64,000 nucleotides of DNA from contig JAQPZY010000542.1 in the NCBI GenBank assembly GCA_029931535.1, positions 1-64,000 on the forward strand, in the 5' to 3' direction. The notes under the pieces are model-generated. The model was not told the DNA's origin and searched no databases. It was given only the letters and a program-made list of their open reading frames with translations. This document shows, piece by piece, positions 1-11,994 of the stretch; positions within the stretch are counted from its first letter, which is position 1, and the number at the start of each line of letters is the position of its first letter. Position numbers and translations under genes: made by a program. This DNA is from Margaritifera margaritifera (Eukaryota > Mollusca > Bivalvia > Unionida > Margaritiferidae).

Positions 1-559
1 TTTGTAGTTTTTCGGCAAAATTTGTGTGTACCAGCGATTAGAATCTGTAAGTAGATATTTATATATTTATTTATTTATTTATGTGTGCGTGCCGCGTGCG
101 TGTGCTCATGTGAAAGTTTTACCAAAGAGACGTACACTATGCAGACGTGAATTTGTTCAATGTTCTTTTTCTCAGGAAATACATAAGAGTAGCAATGTAC
201 ATGCATAAGATATGCTTGCCTTACATTTGTTTTGAGTCTTGTGTACGACTTTCATGATTAGCATCTGAGGTTCCAAAACCAGAAATTCGGCTAAATTCGA
301 TATGCCAGAAATATATCATGCAGTATAAGGCGTATAAACACAACTTGGAACATGGTATCCTTAATACAAACTGCGCCGTCAACTAATTCAAATTGGGGCA
401 AAATCGCTACAAGGACATTGGTGTCACGTAGTCAAGGCGCTATCGCCTTCTTTTCAGCTTTGGCTCATAACTTGATAAACATTTCAACAAACTTTGTATT
501 GTAGCAATATCAGAGATAGATAGATATACACATATATAGACACATAGATAAACACATAG

Positions 560-690
560 ATAGACACTTAGATAGATAGATAGATACATACATACATACA
601 TACATACATACATACATACATACATACATACATACATACATACATACATACATACATACATACATACATACATACATACATACATACATC
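560..690. repeat. (GATA)n then (TACA)n microsatellite
   Basis: A short GATA-type tract runs into about 105 bp of uninterrupted TACA tetranucleotides, ending near 690. It creates artificial MYVC-repeat open frames on the minus strand. Confidence 0.95.
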
Positions 691-856
691 CATCATCATA
701 AATTGGCAAAGAAGTCTGGGTAAATATGCAGGTAGGTAACTAATTAGATATAGATAGACAGAGATAGGATACAGATCCATAATTAACTTCCAGTCGGTAC
801 GTAAATCGGCAAAGAAGTCAGATGGATAGACGTAGAGATGTACGTATGTATTGTTG

Positions 857-925
857 ATGTATATAATATATATAATATATATAATATAATATATAATATA
901 TATATACTATATATCATATATATCC
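857..925. repeat. TATAA-type low-complexity tract
   Basis: Imperfect TATAATA repeats followed by a C-rich patch (925-945). Confidence 0.85.
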
Positions 926-1483
926 CCCCCTCCCCCTCCCATCCTCCTCTCTCCACTTACTGATAGATGGCTTCGTATGGCTTTTTATGATAATACTTAC
1001 AATATCCCATATTGACTGAATCTACTACAATCCACTGGACTATCTCAATCCCAGTACTACATTCCTTTTACCATCGTCCTTTTTATCTGTGGATTTAATT
1101 TGAAATGGAAAAACATTCATTGTTTCAGAGTTTCAGTCTGTCCTTAGTTATGATTAGTAACAAGTCTATATCTTTTTTCGTATTTCTGATCTAGGGACAC
1201 ATTGATATAAATAGCGTTCACAATAGTTTATATGTACAAATGTAATATGATTTGATACTAGAGGTGTATTCCCAGTGGGAATGTAACGCTTAAGACCTTT
1301 TAATGGATATACTATAATATAACTTAACTGAATTGTGACAGCTTTACTATTCTCATCCGGGATTATCTTACAACTTCATAAGTGATAATACCTTACCATT
1401 CCCATATTTAAGTTATCTTACCATCCTCATATATGACAATATCCTACCATCCTCGTTGTTTGTTCCACTATAACTGTTTTTAC

Positions 1484-1626
1484 CTCTATTATGTAAACCT
1501 CCTACATTTCTAGCTGATAGAGTGGAATTTGGGATAGGAACACGTGGTTCTTCTTGACCTGACGGGAACGTCGGAATAGATGTAGAAATTCTTTTTCTAC
1601 GTTTTTCTTGCTGACGTTTGCTGCAT
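1484..1626 (-). CDS. Metalloprotease exon 5: furin-type site and linker
   Basis: The exon is 143 bp. Its acceptor is ATCTCATCTTGCAG; a second possible AG lies 6 bp downstream in the same frame. It enters with one base completing the codon from exon 4 and ends AGAG|GTAAAA in phase 1. It codes a very basic run ending RRKR (1590-1601), followed by a Ser/Thr/Pro-rich linker (ISTSIPTFPSGQEEPRVPIP). A furin-type site at about residue 172-175 is where an M12B propeptide is normally cut from the catalytic domain. The next exon would be beyond the left edge or is not recognised in the last 1.5 kb. Confidence 0.58.
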
Positions 1627-2082
1627 CTGCAAGATGAGATATTCGTTATCGCGTACAAAGATCATGAGGTAAAGATGAGGTTGTATTTTACTGTATTCGT
1701 AACTGTTGCCTGCCTTCAGATAAAACAAAATCAAAACAGGGATTGAAATGAATGTCCCCTCGTGAGAGAAAACCAAAGTTATATCACAGTTGTGATTGCT
1801 TACTTTCTCTTGATTTCGTTTTTAATTAAACCAAGATGGAGAATTGTCATCTCCACAGTAGTTGACGCAAATGATAGTAATCAATATATAATTGGAATTT
1901 TAACAGAGAAACGATATTGCAAAAACAATAAGAACAACACAAACTAATGTATCCGAGATCATTAGTCACTTTTACAAGCCATGCATTATCCATGTATTAC
2001 TGTAATTGTTTTCAGCAAGAAATGTTACCGTCGTTACTGTGCAATAAAATAGAAAAATTTGTATTCCGATTATATTATTTTC

Positions 2083-2260
2083 CAAATATAATAATAACAA
2101 TAATAATAATAATAATAATAATTATAATAAAAATAATAATAATGACTTAATAGAGCGCTTATTCTTTTAGAAAGCTTTAAGCGCTTTACAACATAACGTT
2201 AACACATAAAGACATAAAAAGCAGTTTGCATACAGACAACATATAAAACATGAAAATATT
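2083..2260. repeat. (AAT)n microsatellite joined to a LINE/SINE-like 3' end
   Basis: About 55 bp of AAT/AAC trinucleotides is followed by GACTTAATAGAGCGCTTATTC and then AAGCGCTTTACA. The AGCGCTT...AAGCGCTTTACA arrangement after an ATT-type tail resembles the shared 3' tail of non-LTR and tRNA-derived elements in marine invertebrates (from memory). It lies in intron 4 of the metalloprotease gene. Confidence 0.45.
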
Positions 2261-2589
2261 TCACAAACAATATCAAAGACAAATGAATAATTACACACAA
2301 AACAACATCAAAACATGAAGTTACAATACAGTCTAAATCTAACACTAATGGCCAATGGTAGATTGACACATTTATTCTTGCTGATGAAAATATAATAAGC
2401 TATTACAAACCTTTGTCTATGACTGCGATATCTTTTTCGATATTTGCTTGGACATGTAGGACATATCGTGTGCCAAGAAGATCGGGAGCATCCAACACGT
2501 TTCTTGATGTGACATCAGTCTCCGCTGGTCGAAGATCGTAATTTATGTCTCCCTATTCGTATGTTTCCGTTCTGGTTTAAGAAGGAAAA

Positions 2590-2590
<1 letters not shown>

Positions 2591-2640
<50 letters not shown>

Positions 2641-2670
2641 TATATAATATACGTGTGTGTGTGTGTGTAA
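2591..2670. repeat. (TA)n and (GT)n microsatellite
   Basis: About 45 bp of TA, a short spacer, then a GT run at about 2653-2668. Confidence 0.95.
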
Positions 2671-5401
2671 TTAAAGAGTATCAGTTATATCAGTGGACAT
2701 TAGGTTTCCACTGTTTATCTCTTTAATCCTTTACATTGTCATGTCAAACATTAGTGGTACTGGTGCACTGGGAATATTACCAGCCTTTCTAAGTTGTGTC
2801 TGTAATAATCAGCATACTTGTTAACACTTTTTAAGGAAGTCTCTGGATTATAAGATACAAAATATAGCACAAGTGTCTTGCGCAGGGTTGATGAGGTGTT
2901 GGCGTAGATAGTGTTACTAGACAAGGGTCCTAGCAGAATATGTTGACGTCTATTATTAGGCAAAGGGGACTCCTAATTCAAAATAGGAGAAATCGAAGAC
3001 ATTTGTCAATTGAGCTTGATTTGGCTCTTTGTCGCATTTGATAAATACGGTGTCATTAGATAGCAGTGTTTATCACTCAAGGGGTTTCAACCTATCTTAA
3101 TATAGGACCGCATGTTTCTCTAGACTCTGGCTTTATCTTCTCATATGAAACTATATTACGCGGCTCGCAATTTTTTTGACAAGCCAAGCCGATTCACACA
3201 TTAGTCCCCTATCACGATTTGAAAGGTGCGACACGTAGATGAACCAATATTATGCCTTGGCGTTAATAATTCATACGGCTTGCAGACGTCTTTCGAATCG
3301 AACCGATTTTCCTATATTGAAATGTGACATCACTAATAAAATACCGATGTCGAACTGGACCTCAGCCGATGCTGCAAATTCCAGTAGTTCAATAACTGAG
3401 AATACTGTTCCACTGAACAGTAAATACAGTTCATATTGTGCATGAGACAAATAAAATAAAGCAAAATTCATCGTATCTCTGACAAAGAATAAGCGTGACA
3501 GTCTTTTGTGTTTTTAAATTAAAACACTGAAAGAACAAAGTCAAACACAAGAGAGAGAAGCGAAGAAAATAAAACGAATTCTTACAAGCAAGTATTAGAA
3601 GAAAACAAGGTTATACATAAGACAATGCAAAAACAAACAAACAAACAAACAAAGAAATACTAACCGCTCCCATGAACAACAATCCGAATATTCTACGTAG
3701 AATCAGTGAAATACATTGCAGCTGTTTTATAAATACTTTTGTGAACTTTCAGACAGTTTTTGTGCGTAAAATAAAAAAGAACACTTGAATTTCAACATAT
3801 ATGGCAAACCTTAGTTATCAGTTAGGCTTATATCAGATATAGATGCATATAAAACATTAATTAGCTTAAATGGAAATAAAGTTGATGTATATGAATCAGT
3901 AATTAGCCTAAATGGAAATAAAGCTGCAGAGATAGATGACATTGGAATAAAGTTATTGGAACTTTTAGCATGAGTTATTGTCAAGTCTGCAACACACTAT
4001 TGACCAAAGTATTAAGACAATGATATTACCCAGAACTTTTGAATATGTTAATGTAATATCCATTTTTAAGAGTGAAATAAAGAATGATCCCAGATAATAA
4101 AGACAGAATTTAGTCTTACCATGACTGTCTAAAATCTTTGCGAAATATTTCGCTCAAATTATTTATTCATACCTAAATGATACTAATGTTTCCACAATAA
4201 GCAGCCAGGGTTTAGGAATTCCCATACATGTGAAACAGCTCTGAAAACATCAATCTCACTTGGTTAGTCGAAACGAATAAAGGAAATATAAATGCTGTAA
4301 TTTATATTGACTTAAATAAAATATAATAGTGATTTAGAGAATCACGATGCATTCTCTCAAAATTAAAATACATAAACTATAAATGTGATTACAGCATGAT
4401 AAAATAGTTAACTTGTTACTCTCAACACATCAGGCAGGATGTATGTATACGTAGGATTAAATCGACTTTTGCAGTTGCTAGGGCTGGTGTTCCATAAATA
4501 TCTTTATTTTGTCCATTGTTATTTTGAATCTGTATTAATGACCTCTCATTATCTACTAAGACCTCCAATACAGACATTTTCGCAACTGACACAACTTTAC
4601 ATGCTTCTGTTCGAATCTGAAACACCATTCTAGGAAATATAACACAAATATGTATAGAGTAATGAATCAATCATGGTGTAAAGAAAAAAAAAAGATTGCA
4701 TCTAATAAGAATATGGCAAAACACTCGCTAGTAATAACAGCCCGGAAATTGGCACCTTTTTGGACCAGACGCACCTTGATTAAAAGCATACACATGCAAC
4801 AATTGAAACATTTTTAAAGAATACGCCAGTTTTTCTTGATTCATTCTTTGTTTTCTATTATTTTCTTTCAGTGGGGTCTAGAGGTTAATAATGTAAGCGC
4901 ATCGCTTTTTTGTATATTGCACTGCTTGCCAAATATGAGAGATAATCTCCCTTTATAGTTATATAGAATAATGCAAATATTCATCCACCGCAATAGTATT
5001 GTCTTACTATATGGGGAAACTGTTGTAGACTAGAGTTTAACAGAATCATAAACTTACTAAAAGAGCAGCACGTATACTTCTCGATAAACCTTGCGATTCA
5101 CCTGCAGAACCCATGTTTAAAAAAGTAAGTGACAAAATAACTGATTAATAAAAATGTTGTAATATTAAACCTCTCCGTAGGATTGCACTACAGATCTACA
5201 AGTCATATCTAACCAAATTGAACCTAATTATGTACTACATTCTGTACATGATGGAAATGTATCGCTACAACAATCTAAAATGTAGTTGTTTAGGTAAAGC
5301 TTCAAGTGTTAAGGGGTTTGTCTTCGATCAAGTCACCTTTTAATGTAAAACAACATAATGCCATACTAAGTAAGAAATAGTACTAATATTAGCTACTCTT
5401 T

Positions 5402-5403
<2 letters not shown>

Positions 5404-5460
<57 letters not shown>

Positions 5461-5495
5461 TATGTACATAAGTAAATTGTAGAGATGGACGATTG

Positions 5496-5559
<64 letters not shown>

Positions 5560-5577
5560 TTGTGTGTGTGTGTGTCT
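5404..5577. repeat. Two (TA)n tracts and a (TG)n tract
   Basis: TA runs at about 5404-5456 and 5499-5551, then TG to about 5577. They lie within the 3' part of the decayed LINE and produce spurious YIYI open frames. Confidence 0.95.
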
Positions 5578-5616
5578 ATGTGTGTGTTTAATAACAGGGT
5601 CACCTTCAATAAATAA

Positions 5617-5620
5617 AGTA

Positions 5621-5668
<48 letters not shown>
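5617..5668. repeat. (TTA)n tract, probable LINE 3' tail
   Basis: About 17 ATT/TTA units directly follow AATAAATAAAGTATTG. Position and unit suggest the target-primed 3' tail of the LINE at 3855. Confidence 0.7.
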
Positions 5669-5669
<1 letters not shown>

Positions 5670-5670
5670 A

Positions 5671-8600
5671 CAGTAAAACGGAGCAATACATGTTTGATCA
5701 CAGAGTGCCTAAAAATATTACAATAGATCTCGACCTATAAACGTGAACCGAGGTGAAATGGATGATGTAATTCAACATTTATTTCACATTTTTGTAACCA
5801 AATATGGACAGGATATAAGCAAAATACAAGATGGGTATTTGACAAAATAAAATATATGACATTATACATAATACCAACCACTTAAGGAAAATTCTTAGAT
5901 TGATTAACCTGAATGTGTTACAAACAAAACTGTTTGCATCAAGGTAAAAGTTATAGATAAGAAATTTTTTTTTCCATATAGCAAAATTTGTGTTAAGTGG
6001 TCATGTAAATAAATTACTAAAAACGCTTTGGATAATTACAGTAATTGGTTTAATAGATATCCAGTGAAAACAGATGAAAAAATGTAAATGAATTTGTAAT
6101 CTCTGTACATAGTTATGAACTATTGGATAAAGAACTACATTAAACGGGTTATACTGATTGATAAAGGTAAAGTCAAATCAATGTGGCCATCTTATACGTG
6201 AATTTCATTATACGTTGATAAATCAATTTTACTTTTTTCTAGGTGTAGCATCTCAAAAAACAAGTCACATTCATTAAGGTAGCATAATGTCTCTCACAAA
6301 CAGACCAAACTATTATTAAGTGATATAGAGTAGCAAGGACCATTATGTATTTCAGTGATCTATAATTATAATCGTAAAAACACCAGCTGGTTTCTCAAAT
6401 ATTAACCAAATGCGCAGGCAAATTCAGCTGAATAGAAAAGTGCCCTTTCGGTATGACAAGAAGAAGATAACAAATAAATCTTTAATACTTTTCATAAATT
6501 TTGGACTTACATGATTGTCTGAGCAAACAATCTACTTACACATTGCACAAGCAGGCACAATAAAATTCTATATAAAAGGGTATATATTAGTCACGCTACT
6601 GATCCGTTCTATGCAGACGTCATTGATATGAGAGCTTATTAAAAATTCAACTAAAAATACAAATATGTTTTGACAGTGATATACATCTTTTCAAAATATG
6701 CCTGGTCTAAAAGTGTAAAAGATAAAACGAGACACGATATACAGAGCGCTTGCATAGATATATACAATACAAGAAAAGCAGACACAAACACAGTTTCATA
6801 GAGGAAAGGAATGTTACGACGTAAAAATCAAGGAACTATATCAAGAAATAAAATATCGAATACATTTCAACTTACTCAGAAAAAAAGGCATCTGTAGTGC
6901 AAAAACCTAATCTAACTCTTAAGACTAGAATATGGAAATATTTTACTTAAAATGAAACCAGAAACGGAGAGATATATTAGAAAACCTTATTAATTGATAT
7001 AATAGATCGCATCACCGGTCAATAGACAATTTGCCAATTGAAGCCAGTAGGCCTTGCAACAGGCCAAAAGTATGTATTAATGTATCTGACTATCTTACAA
7101 CAGATGCCTATGGAAAGCCTAAATATAAAATGGGGGTTAATAAATCAGGATCTGAATATATAAGTCTATTTTTCTAAAGGCTATCATAATCAAAGAAGTA
7201 CTTGTAGGAGAGCCTGTATTGTATAAATATAAAAATTGAAAGGAGAGAATACTAAGGGAATAACTGACCCAGAGACATTAACTCTATACGACAAAAAATG
7301 AAGGTTAAGATTATTTTAAAAAAGTAAAAATATGTGCTATCAAAATGGAATGGATATGATTAAATATTTTAATAGTTTGGAGACGGAAGAACGAAAATAC
7401 TGTCTCACTGAAGTAGGTGTTAGGTCTAAGTTCACTTAAAACATTGTATTCATGTGTAAACATTTATATAAAATAAAGTGGAACCCAATGTATGTAATAT
7501 GTGTCGTGAAATTGGGTCTCATCATGAAGTGGGAGGTCTAAATAGAAACTGCAAACACAAACTATATAAAGATTGTACCAATATAACAAAGTCTTACTCG
7601 TATACTAGAAGAGGGAAAAAAAAGATAATCAGAGAACACAACGAAACAAAAATTATATGTGGATATGGAAACCTTATGTAAACAGCAAACAAAAATAAGA
7701 ATTCACATTTTTTTTTCTTGGTGGGGGGATATTCTGAAAAACAAAACAGAATCTTTTTTAAATAATGTACTGCTATGTAAATGCCACACAATTTATTTCG
7801 ATGTTTGACTTGTGGAGGTAACAGTGGCCGCCAGGTTTCATTCATGGTAAATTGAAAAGGAAGTATTAAAAAAATATTTGTTTTTATGTTTCCATTTAGC
7901 AAAAGAGATGTGCAATTGCTCATTGCTGGTGTAATCAGTAAATGCAGATTAAACGTTGCTCTTCCATCTGGAAGGATATTTCAAGTTACTTTAGCTTATA
8001 TTCTAACTGCAAGAGAATTGGAACGAATTGCAAATGAAAAAAGCAGAACTATCATAACAAAGCCACAAGATTTGTTTAGCATACGTCTAAGTGAATATTG
8101 ATTTTTAATTAAGACCGTGATCAACATCATTTGTTTCATTTGATGTTTCTAACAAGTTGAACCTTTTATATTTAAAAGTATAGGTAGGTAGACAAATCTG
8201 AGATTTTGGATTAGTAAAAGTCCAGTTTGATTTATCTATTTAACTTGAAAAAGTAGATGATACTGGCATATTAATGTACCAACGTTCTGTAAACTGAAAT
8301 AACAGAAGAACGCCAAAAACATAATTTATGTAAACGAATTGAATGAAAAGGTCCACAGCTGTTTGATGAACTACAAATAACATTTGGATAGGAAATATAT
8401 GTACATACAGGAAAATATAACACTTTAAATATAATCATTTAGTAAATGTCCAATAAATATGATATACATAATACATACAGACTTCTCCCTATCATACAAT
8501 TTTATCTTAGCTATCTATTTCCGTAATAGGATCACGCCAGCTCTCCACAACACATGCTAATTCTGACTCTGTGCGCAAAGTGTATAATCATGAAGACTTT

Positions 8601-9066
8601 CACGTGCGCCTGGAATAGGAGTCAAAACGATATGTGTGCATCGGTTCCAATATCAACCATTTTCATGTATCTTACCGAGTCAAGCAGAAAAGGACAGCAT
8701 TAATATGTACAGAGTATTTGCTGTGGGAAGACTTCTCGTGGCTCACACAAAGACCAAGTGCTGTTGATAAATACAGCGTCCCTACATAGTATTCACTGTC
8801 ACTAGAGGGTGTAATATGTCAAAATATACACTAACGCTATGTACACTGTCTTAAGAAGACGTGTATCATTATCTGATCTACATATGACAATACGCTTCTC
8901 AAGACTCTAGCTCAAATGTTGATAAGGAACAGTGTCTCCCTATGAATAAAGATCTAACTATTTCATGCGATTTGCAGTCTCACAAACTGAGCCACAAACT
9001 GAGCGTAATTACATACGAATCCCCAATATAAATGGTAAAGATGGTATACATAAATGAACCAATAGT
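5671..9066. other. Intron 4 DNA, nothing firmly identified
   Basis: AT-rich, no recognised gene. One stretch (7905-8101, + strand) looks like a possible terminal exon and is listed separately. The rest has only short open frames of no recognisable type. Confidence 0.4.
7905..8101 (+). CDS. Possible terminal exon or decayed fragment, unknown
   Basis: A pyrimidine-rich stretch ending CATTTAG is followed by an open frame to TGA at 8099-8101, coding KRDVQLLIAGVISKCRLNVA and later a charged helix (ARELERIANEKS). It looks more protein-like than its surroundings. It is not recognised, no partner exon was found, and it is antisense within intron 4 of the metalloprotease gene. It may be chance or a transposon remnant. 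Confidence 0.18.
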
Positions 9067-9817
9067 TTATCTTTGAATGACGTTGAACTTGTCTTGAGCA
9101 AATGCAGCCAACACAATATTCCCTATATGTATTACCGATCTGGCTAACGTTCTGCACAATGAACGTTCTGGCTTCCTAAATAAGCGATGAACTTCCACTC
9201 TGCAACGTCGGGGATGCAGTACAAAATCTCTGCTACAATCCAGGAGAGCATTATTGCTCTCCGTGAAGAATGACCCAAACTTCTGCACTGGAATTGATAC
9301 TCTACCTTTGACCCTGATGTCCGAAACTGAGGGCTTCAAATGAAAATCCGATGAATCTTAGATGAAACAGCACAACACGAGCCCGTTTGTTGTTTGGGTA
9401 AAATTCAGTAATCTCTCTTGGTTGAAATACAAATAAATAGTTTTGTACGACCAACAATCTGTCGAATATAATTTGCATCTTCCACAAGTTTTGCCAATCG
9501 GTAGTCTAAGATGTTTCTCCAAAATATGATATAAAAACATTTTTTCTTGCCTCTACGTAGGTCCACGGAAACCAAGGGTTGTTGATGTTGGAGCGCTATT
9601 GTTACCAGTTGTTATGGTGATAGTGACGAGCACGCGACTTTTGGTTTTAGAGCTAACCGGATTAGGTAATCTCGCTAAAAACGTCCAATACGCCGATAAC
9701 ACAGCAGCCAGAGAACATTTTATTACTTTGATTAATGATGGGGGGAACTGCACAAGAACATGACACAGTATGTGTATGTATTTGTTTGTGTATAAAGCCT
9801 TCCAAAATAGAACTCAC

Positions 9818-9915
9818 AACAAGGAACAATTATTACAATTCTCCATAATACAACAGGCACTTGGAGCAATAGGTTCCAAGCTGTATTTCTCGACTTATTC
9901 CATATAAATGAAAAC
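9818..9915 (-). CDS. Metalloprotease exon 4 (contains a premature TAA)
   Basis: The exon is 98 bp, from acceptor TTGTTCTCAG to donor TT|GTGAGT, a strong consensus. It starts in phase 0 and ends in phase 2, exactly what exons 3 and 5 require. The seventh codon is TAA (9895-9897). After it the frame reads VEKYSLEPIAPSACCIMENC and on to a cysteine-rich end (4 Cys in 9 residues). The EKYSLEP segment looks like the last propeptide strand before the cleavage region. If this is a true exon the stop would end the protein after about 136 residues, inside the propeptide. It could also be skipped, but skipping would break the phase into exon 5. Confidence 0.55.
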
Positions 9916-10154
9916 CTGAGAACAATATAGTTCGTCATTTGGCAGATCGAATAAACACGCTTGTGTGTGTGATACCATGTTTCATCTGTAAGGCTTGGAC
10001 TAAATTTCACCTATGGGTGAGATAAAAACTACAATTGCTGCATCTCACTAGACACCACTAAATTATACACTGTGCAGGAAAAAACTTATGATCTCTAATC
10101 AGTGCTGCACACAGTCTGCAGACTATATATTTGTTATTTTAATATTGTACTTAC

Positions 10155-10244
10155 GATGAGTCTCTCACTCGGTCCATTTGATCTTTTGACACATCTGACA
10201 GTCATGAATGCCCCACTGTTCTTGTCTTGGTAGTAAGCCACATC
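10155..10244 (-). CDS. Metalloprotease exon 3: propeptide
   Basis: The exon is 90 bp, 30 whole codons, from acceptor TTTAAATAG to donor ATC|GTAAGT. It codes DVAYYQDKNSGAFMTVRC and then a basic stretch ending SERLI. Joining after the KE that closes exon 2 keeps phase 0, and the result reads as a continuous propeptide. It is too short to appear as a free open reading frame and was found from its splice sites and sequence type. It lies 6.8 kb from exon 2 and a PLE sits in that intron. Confidence 0.75.
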
Positions 10245-10523
10245 CTATTTAAATAAAAAAGGTAAATTTAGATTGAATAGTAAGGAGCTAGGATGTAGAT
10301 ATTTCCTCTCGATAGCTAGAGAAGTAGGCAGGTAAATAGGTACGTAAGTTAATTGTAGTTCGTTTGCTACTGAAGCAAAAATTTCCCTGGATAAGTGTGT
10401 AGATATTTAAGTGGATAGATAATAGGTTTTTGGATTGATTATGTATGCTGTTGATTAGGCAGGAAGTATTTTGGTAAGAAGATAAATATGTAGTTTTGAT
10501 ATAATCTGCCGTTTTGTAGCACA

Positions 10524-10627
<104 letters not shown>

Positions 10628-10637
10628 AACGAAACTT

Positions 10638-11994
10638 GTGAAGATGCCACCCACACAATTCCTGGAGTTAGTTCTTAAACTCAACAGCTTTGAGTTTAAT
10701 GGCAGGAACAACCTTGAGATAAAGTGGACATCGATGGGAACTTTGATGGTTCCCTCATATGCAAATAGTGTTATGGGCCGATTAGAAAGACAACTTCTGG
10801 ACACTGTAAGCCATAAACCATACCAATAGGAACGTTTCATTGATGACGTGGAAATGAAATGGAAAGATGTGAGGTAAAAGCTAGACGAATTCATCATGCA
10901 GATCAATACTTTCCATCATTCGATCAAATTCGCTGCCGAAATTTAGAACACAAATCAAACATTGTTGGACAGAAAGACTTAATTGTTAATAACACTGTTC
11001 ATTGAGACATTTATTCCAAACTGACTGACGAACATCAATAGCTTCTTCCATCCAGGTGTCACCTAAGTCATTGCACCCGAATTACTTAGAAGCAAGAGAA
11101 TTAACTCTGATGACATAAGTTTAAATGAGAGGTACAGAGAGCTAACGCAACATCTGACAAAGCGGGGTTACAGCAATGATATATTAGTTGAAGCGATATA
11201 TAGAGACGATTGGTGCTGATCTCCCAAGATACACGGACAAAAGAACACGTGAAATGAACACCCTATATCCTCGCGTTCCACCCAGAGAACGCACAAGAAG
11301 ATTGCATCATTCACAAACATTGGCAAACCATCGAATCGTGCAAAACGCTATAATTGATCTTTCCACACAAACCAGTTGTAGCATTTCGCAGAGCTCAAAA
11401 TTTGAGAGACATGCTAGTCAAGGCAAATTTAGAGCTACTCTCAAATACAAAATAAATGGGAAATCGAAGCATTGTGGAAACAAAAGATGCATGATGTGCC
11501 AATACATGAAGGAAGCAAACACATTTCCCCGCACAGTCACAGGTGAAAAGTTTAATATTCACGACCATTATATAATATGCAACACAGAAAATATGATCTG
11601 CCTCATCATATGCAAGGTATGCAGAACCCAATATGTTGGAAGAACGCAGAAATTAAATATTGGCGTGAATCGCCACAGATCAGACTGGCAAACCAATAAA
11701 GTGGAAAGGAGTTCACTGGTGGAACATTTGTCTTCTCCCAGCCACACTTTCAATGATGCAATACTGCCTGGAATCGCCCTTAACTCAGATTGGAGCAGAA
11801 TCTGGGAAATCCAAAGAAGCCTGTTGGATTCGCCGCCTGCGAACACTCAAACCCAGGGGTTTAAATCAAAAAGATTAAAAACGTGCATTTGTCCTTGCAT
11901 AGATAACAATGAATTTACAAGTACCCAAAATCACATTTTCTTGCCATTAATTCGCTTTCTCAAGCAAATGGTCTTAACTGGAATTTCTCAGTAA
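10638..11994 (+). mobile_element. Penelope-like retroelement (PLE), 5'-truncated, RT end plus GIY-YIG endonuclease
   Basis: The left part codes FLELVLKLNSFEFNGRN and then TSMGTLMVPSYANSVMGRLE (10640-10829), the conserved RT block of PLEs in which GTxMxPxYA precedes the palm. A broken middle follows: YRELTQHLTKRGYSNDIL (about 11130-11183), then KPVVAFRRAQNLRDMLVKA (about 11365-11425, in a different frame from the rest). From about 11427 an intact frame runs KFRATLKYKINGKSKHCGNK into a CxxC pair and the GIY-YIG domain (IICKVCRTQYVGRT, 11600-11645, with a downstream arginine in VNRHRSD) and stops at 11992-11994. PLEs join an RT to a GIY-YIG nuclease at the C terminus. The upstream part of the 268-codon frame (11188-11426) is out of frame with the homologous reading. 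It is inserted antisense in intron 2 of the metalloprotease gene. Confidence 0.85.
11427..11994 (+). CDS. PLE GIY-YIG endonuclease domain, open C-terminal frame
   Basis: About 188 codons, uninterrupted to a stop. It contains CGNKRCMMC (linker cysteines), a second cysteine pair in IICKVCRTQ, the GIY-YIG-like core with QYVGRT, and an H-R-S-D segment. GIY-YIG nucleases nick DNA to prime reverse transcription in PLEs. The catalytic arginine seems present (NRHRSD), but the canonical glutamate position was not verified. No own start: it is the remaining end of a longer polyprotein. Confidence 0.7.

Larger units (their letters stand above)
1..1483. other. Intronic/flanking DNA with microsatellites, no exon recognised
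   Basis: AT-rich sequence left of exon 5. It holds a (CATA)n tract and a TATAAT-rich tract. Short open frames here are microsatellite translations. No catalytic-domain exon (HEXXHXXGXXH) was found on the minus strand. Confidence 0.5.
3855..5670 (+). mobile_element. Decayed non-LTR retrotransposon (LINE), RT and 3' end
   Basis: Several short stretches match a LINE reverse transcriptase in order. NKAAEIDDIGIKLLELLA (about 3916-3970) corresponds to the usual KAxGIDGI start. KIFAKYFAQIIYSYLND (about 4130-4180) is the motif before the RT core. ICINDLSLSTKTSNTDIFAT (about 4526-4585) corresponds to the YINDL...FADDTT block; here the catalytic DD pair reads TD. RAARILLDKPCDSPAEPMFK (about 5062-5123) resembles the C-terminal region. 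Frames change and stops interrupt every block. The element appears to end at AATAAAGTATTG followed by (TTA)n at about 5617-5668, a common LINE tail. Two TA tracts have expanded inside it. It lies antisense in intron 4 of the metalloprotease gene. Clade not assigned. Confidence 0.72.

Noticed and set aside
440..780. Open frames translating to MYVC repeats
   Set aside because: They are translations of the TACA tetranucleotide tract.
9067..9753. Four overlapping minus-strand frames that look partly protein-like
   Set aside because: No recognisable motif, frames switch, and no splice sites fit the phases of the metalloprotease gene. Possibly a decayed element.
11188..11426. N-terminal part of the 268-codon PLE frame
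   Set aside because: The PLE-like reading of this stretch is in another frame, so this translation is accidental.
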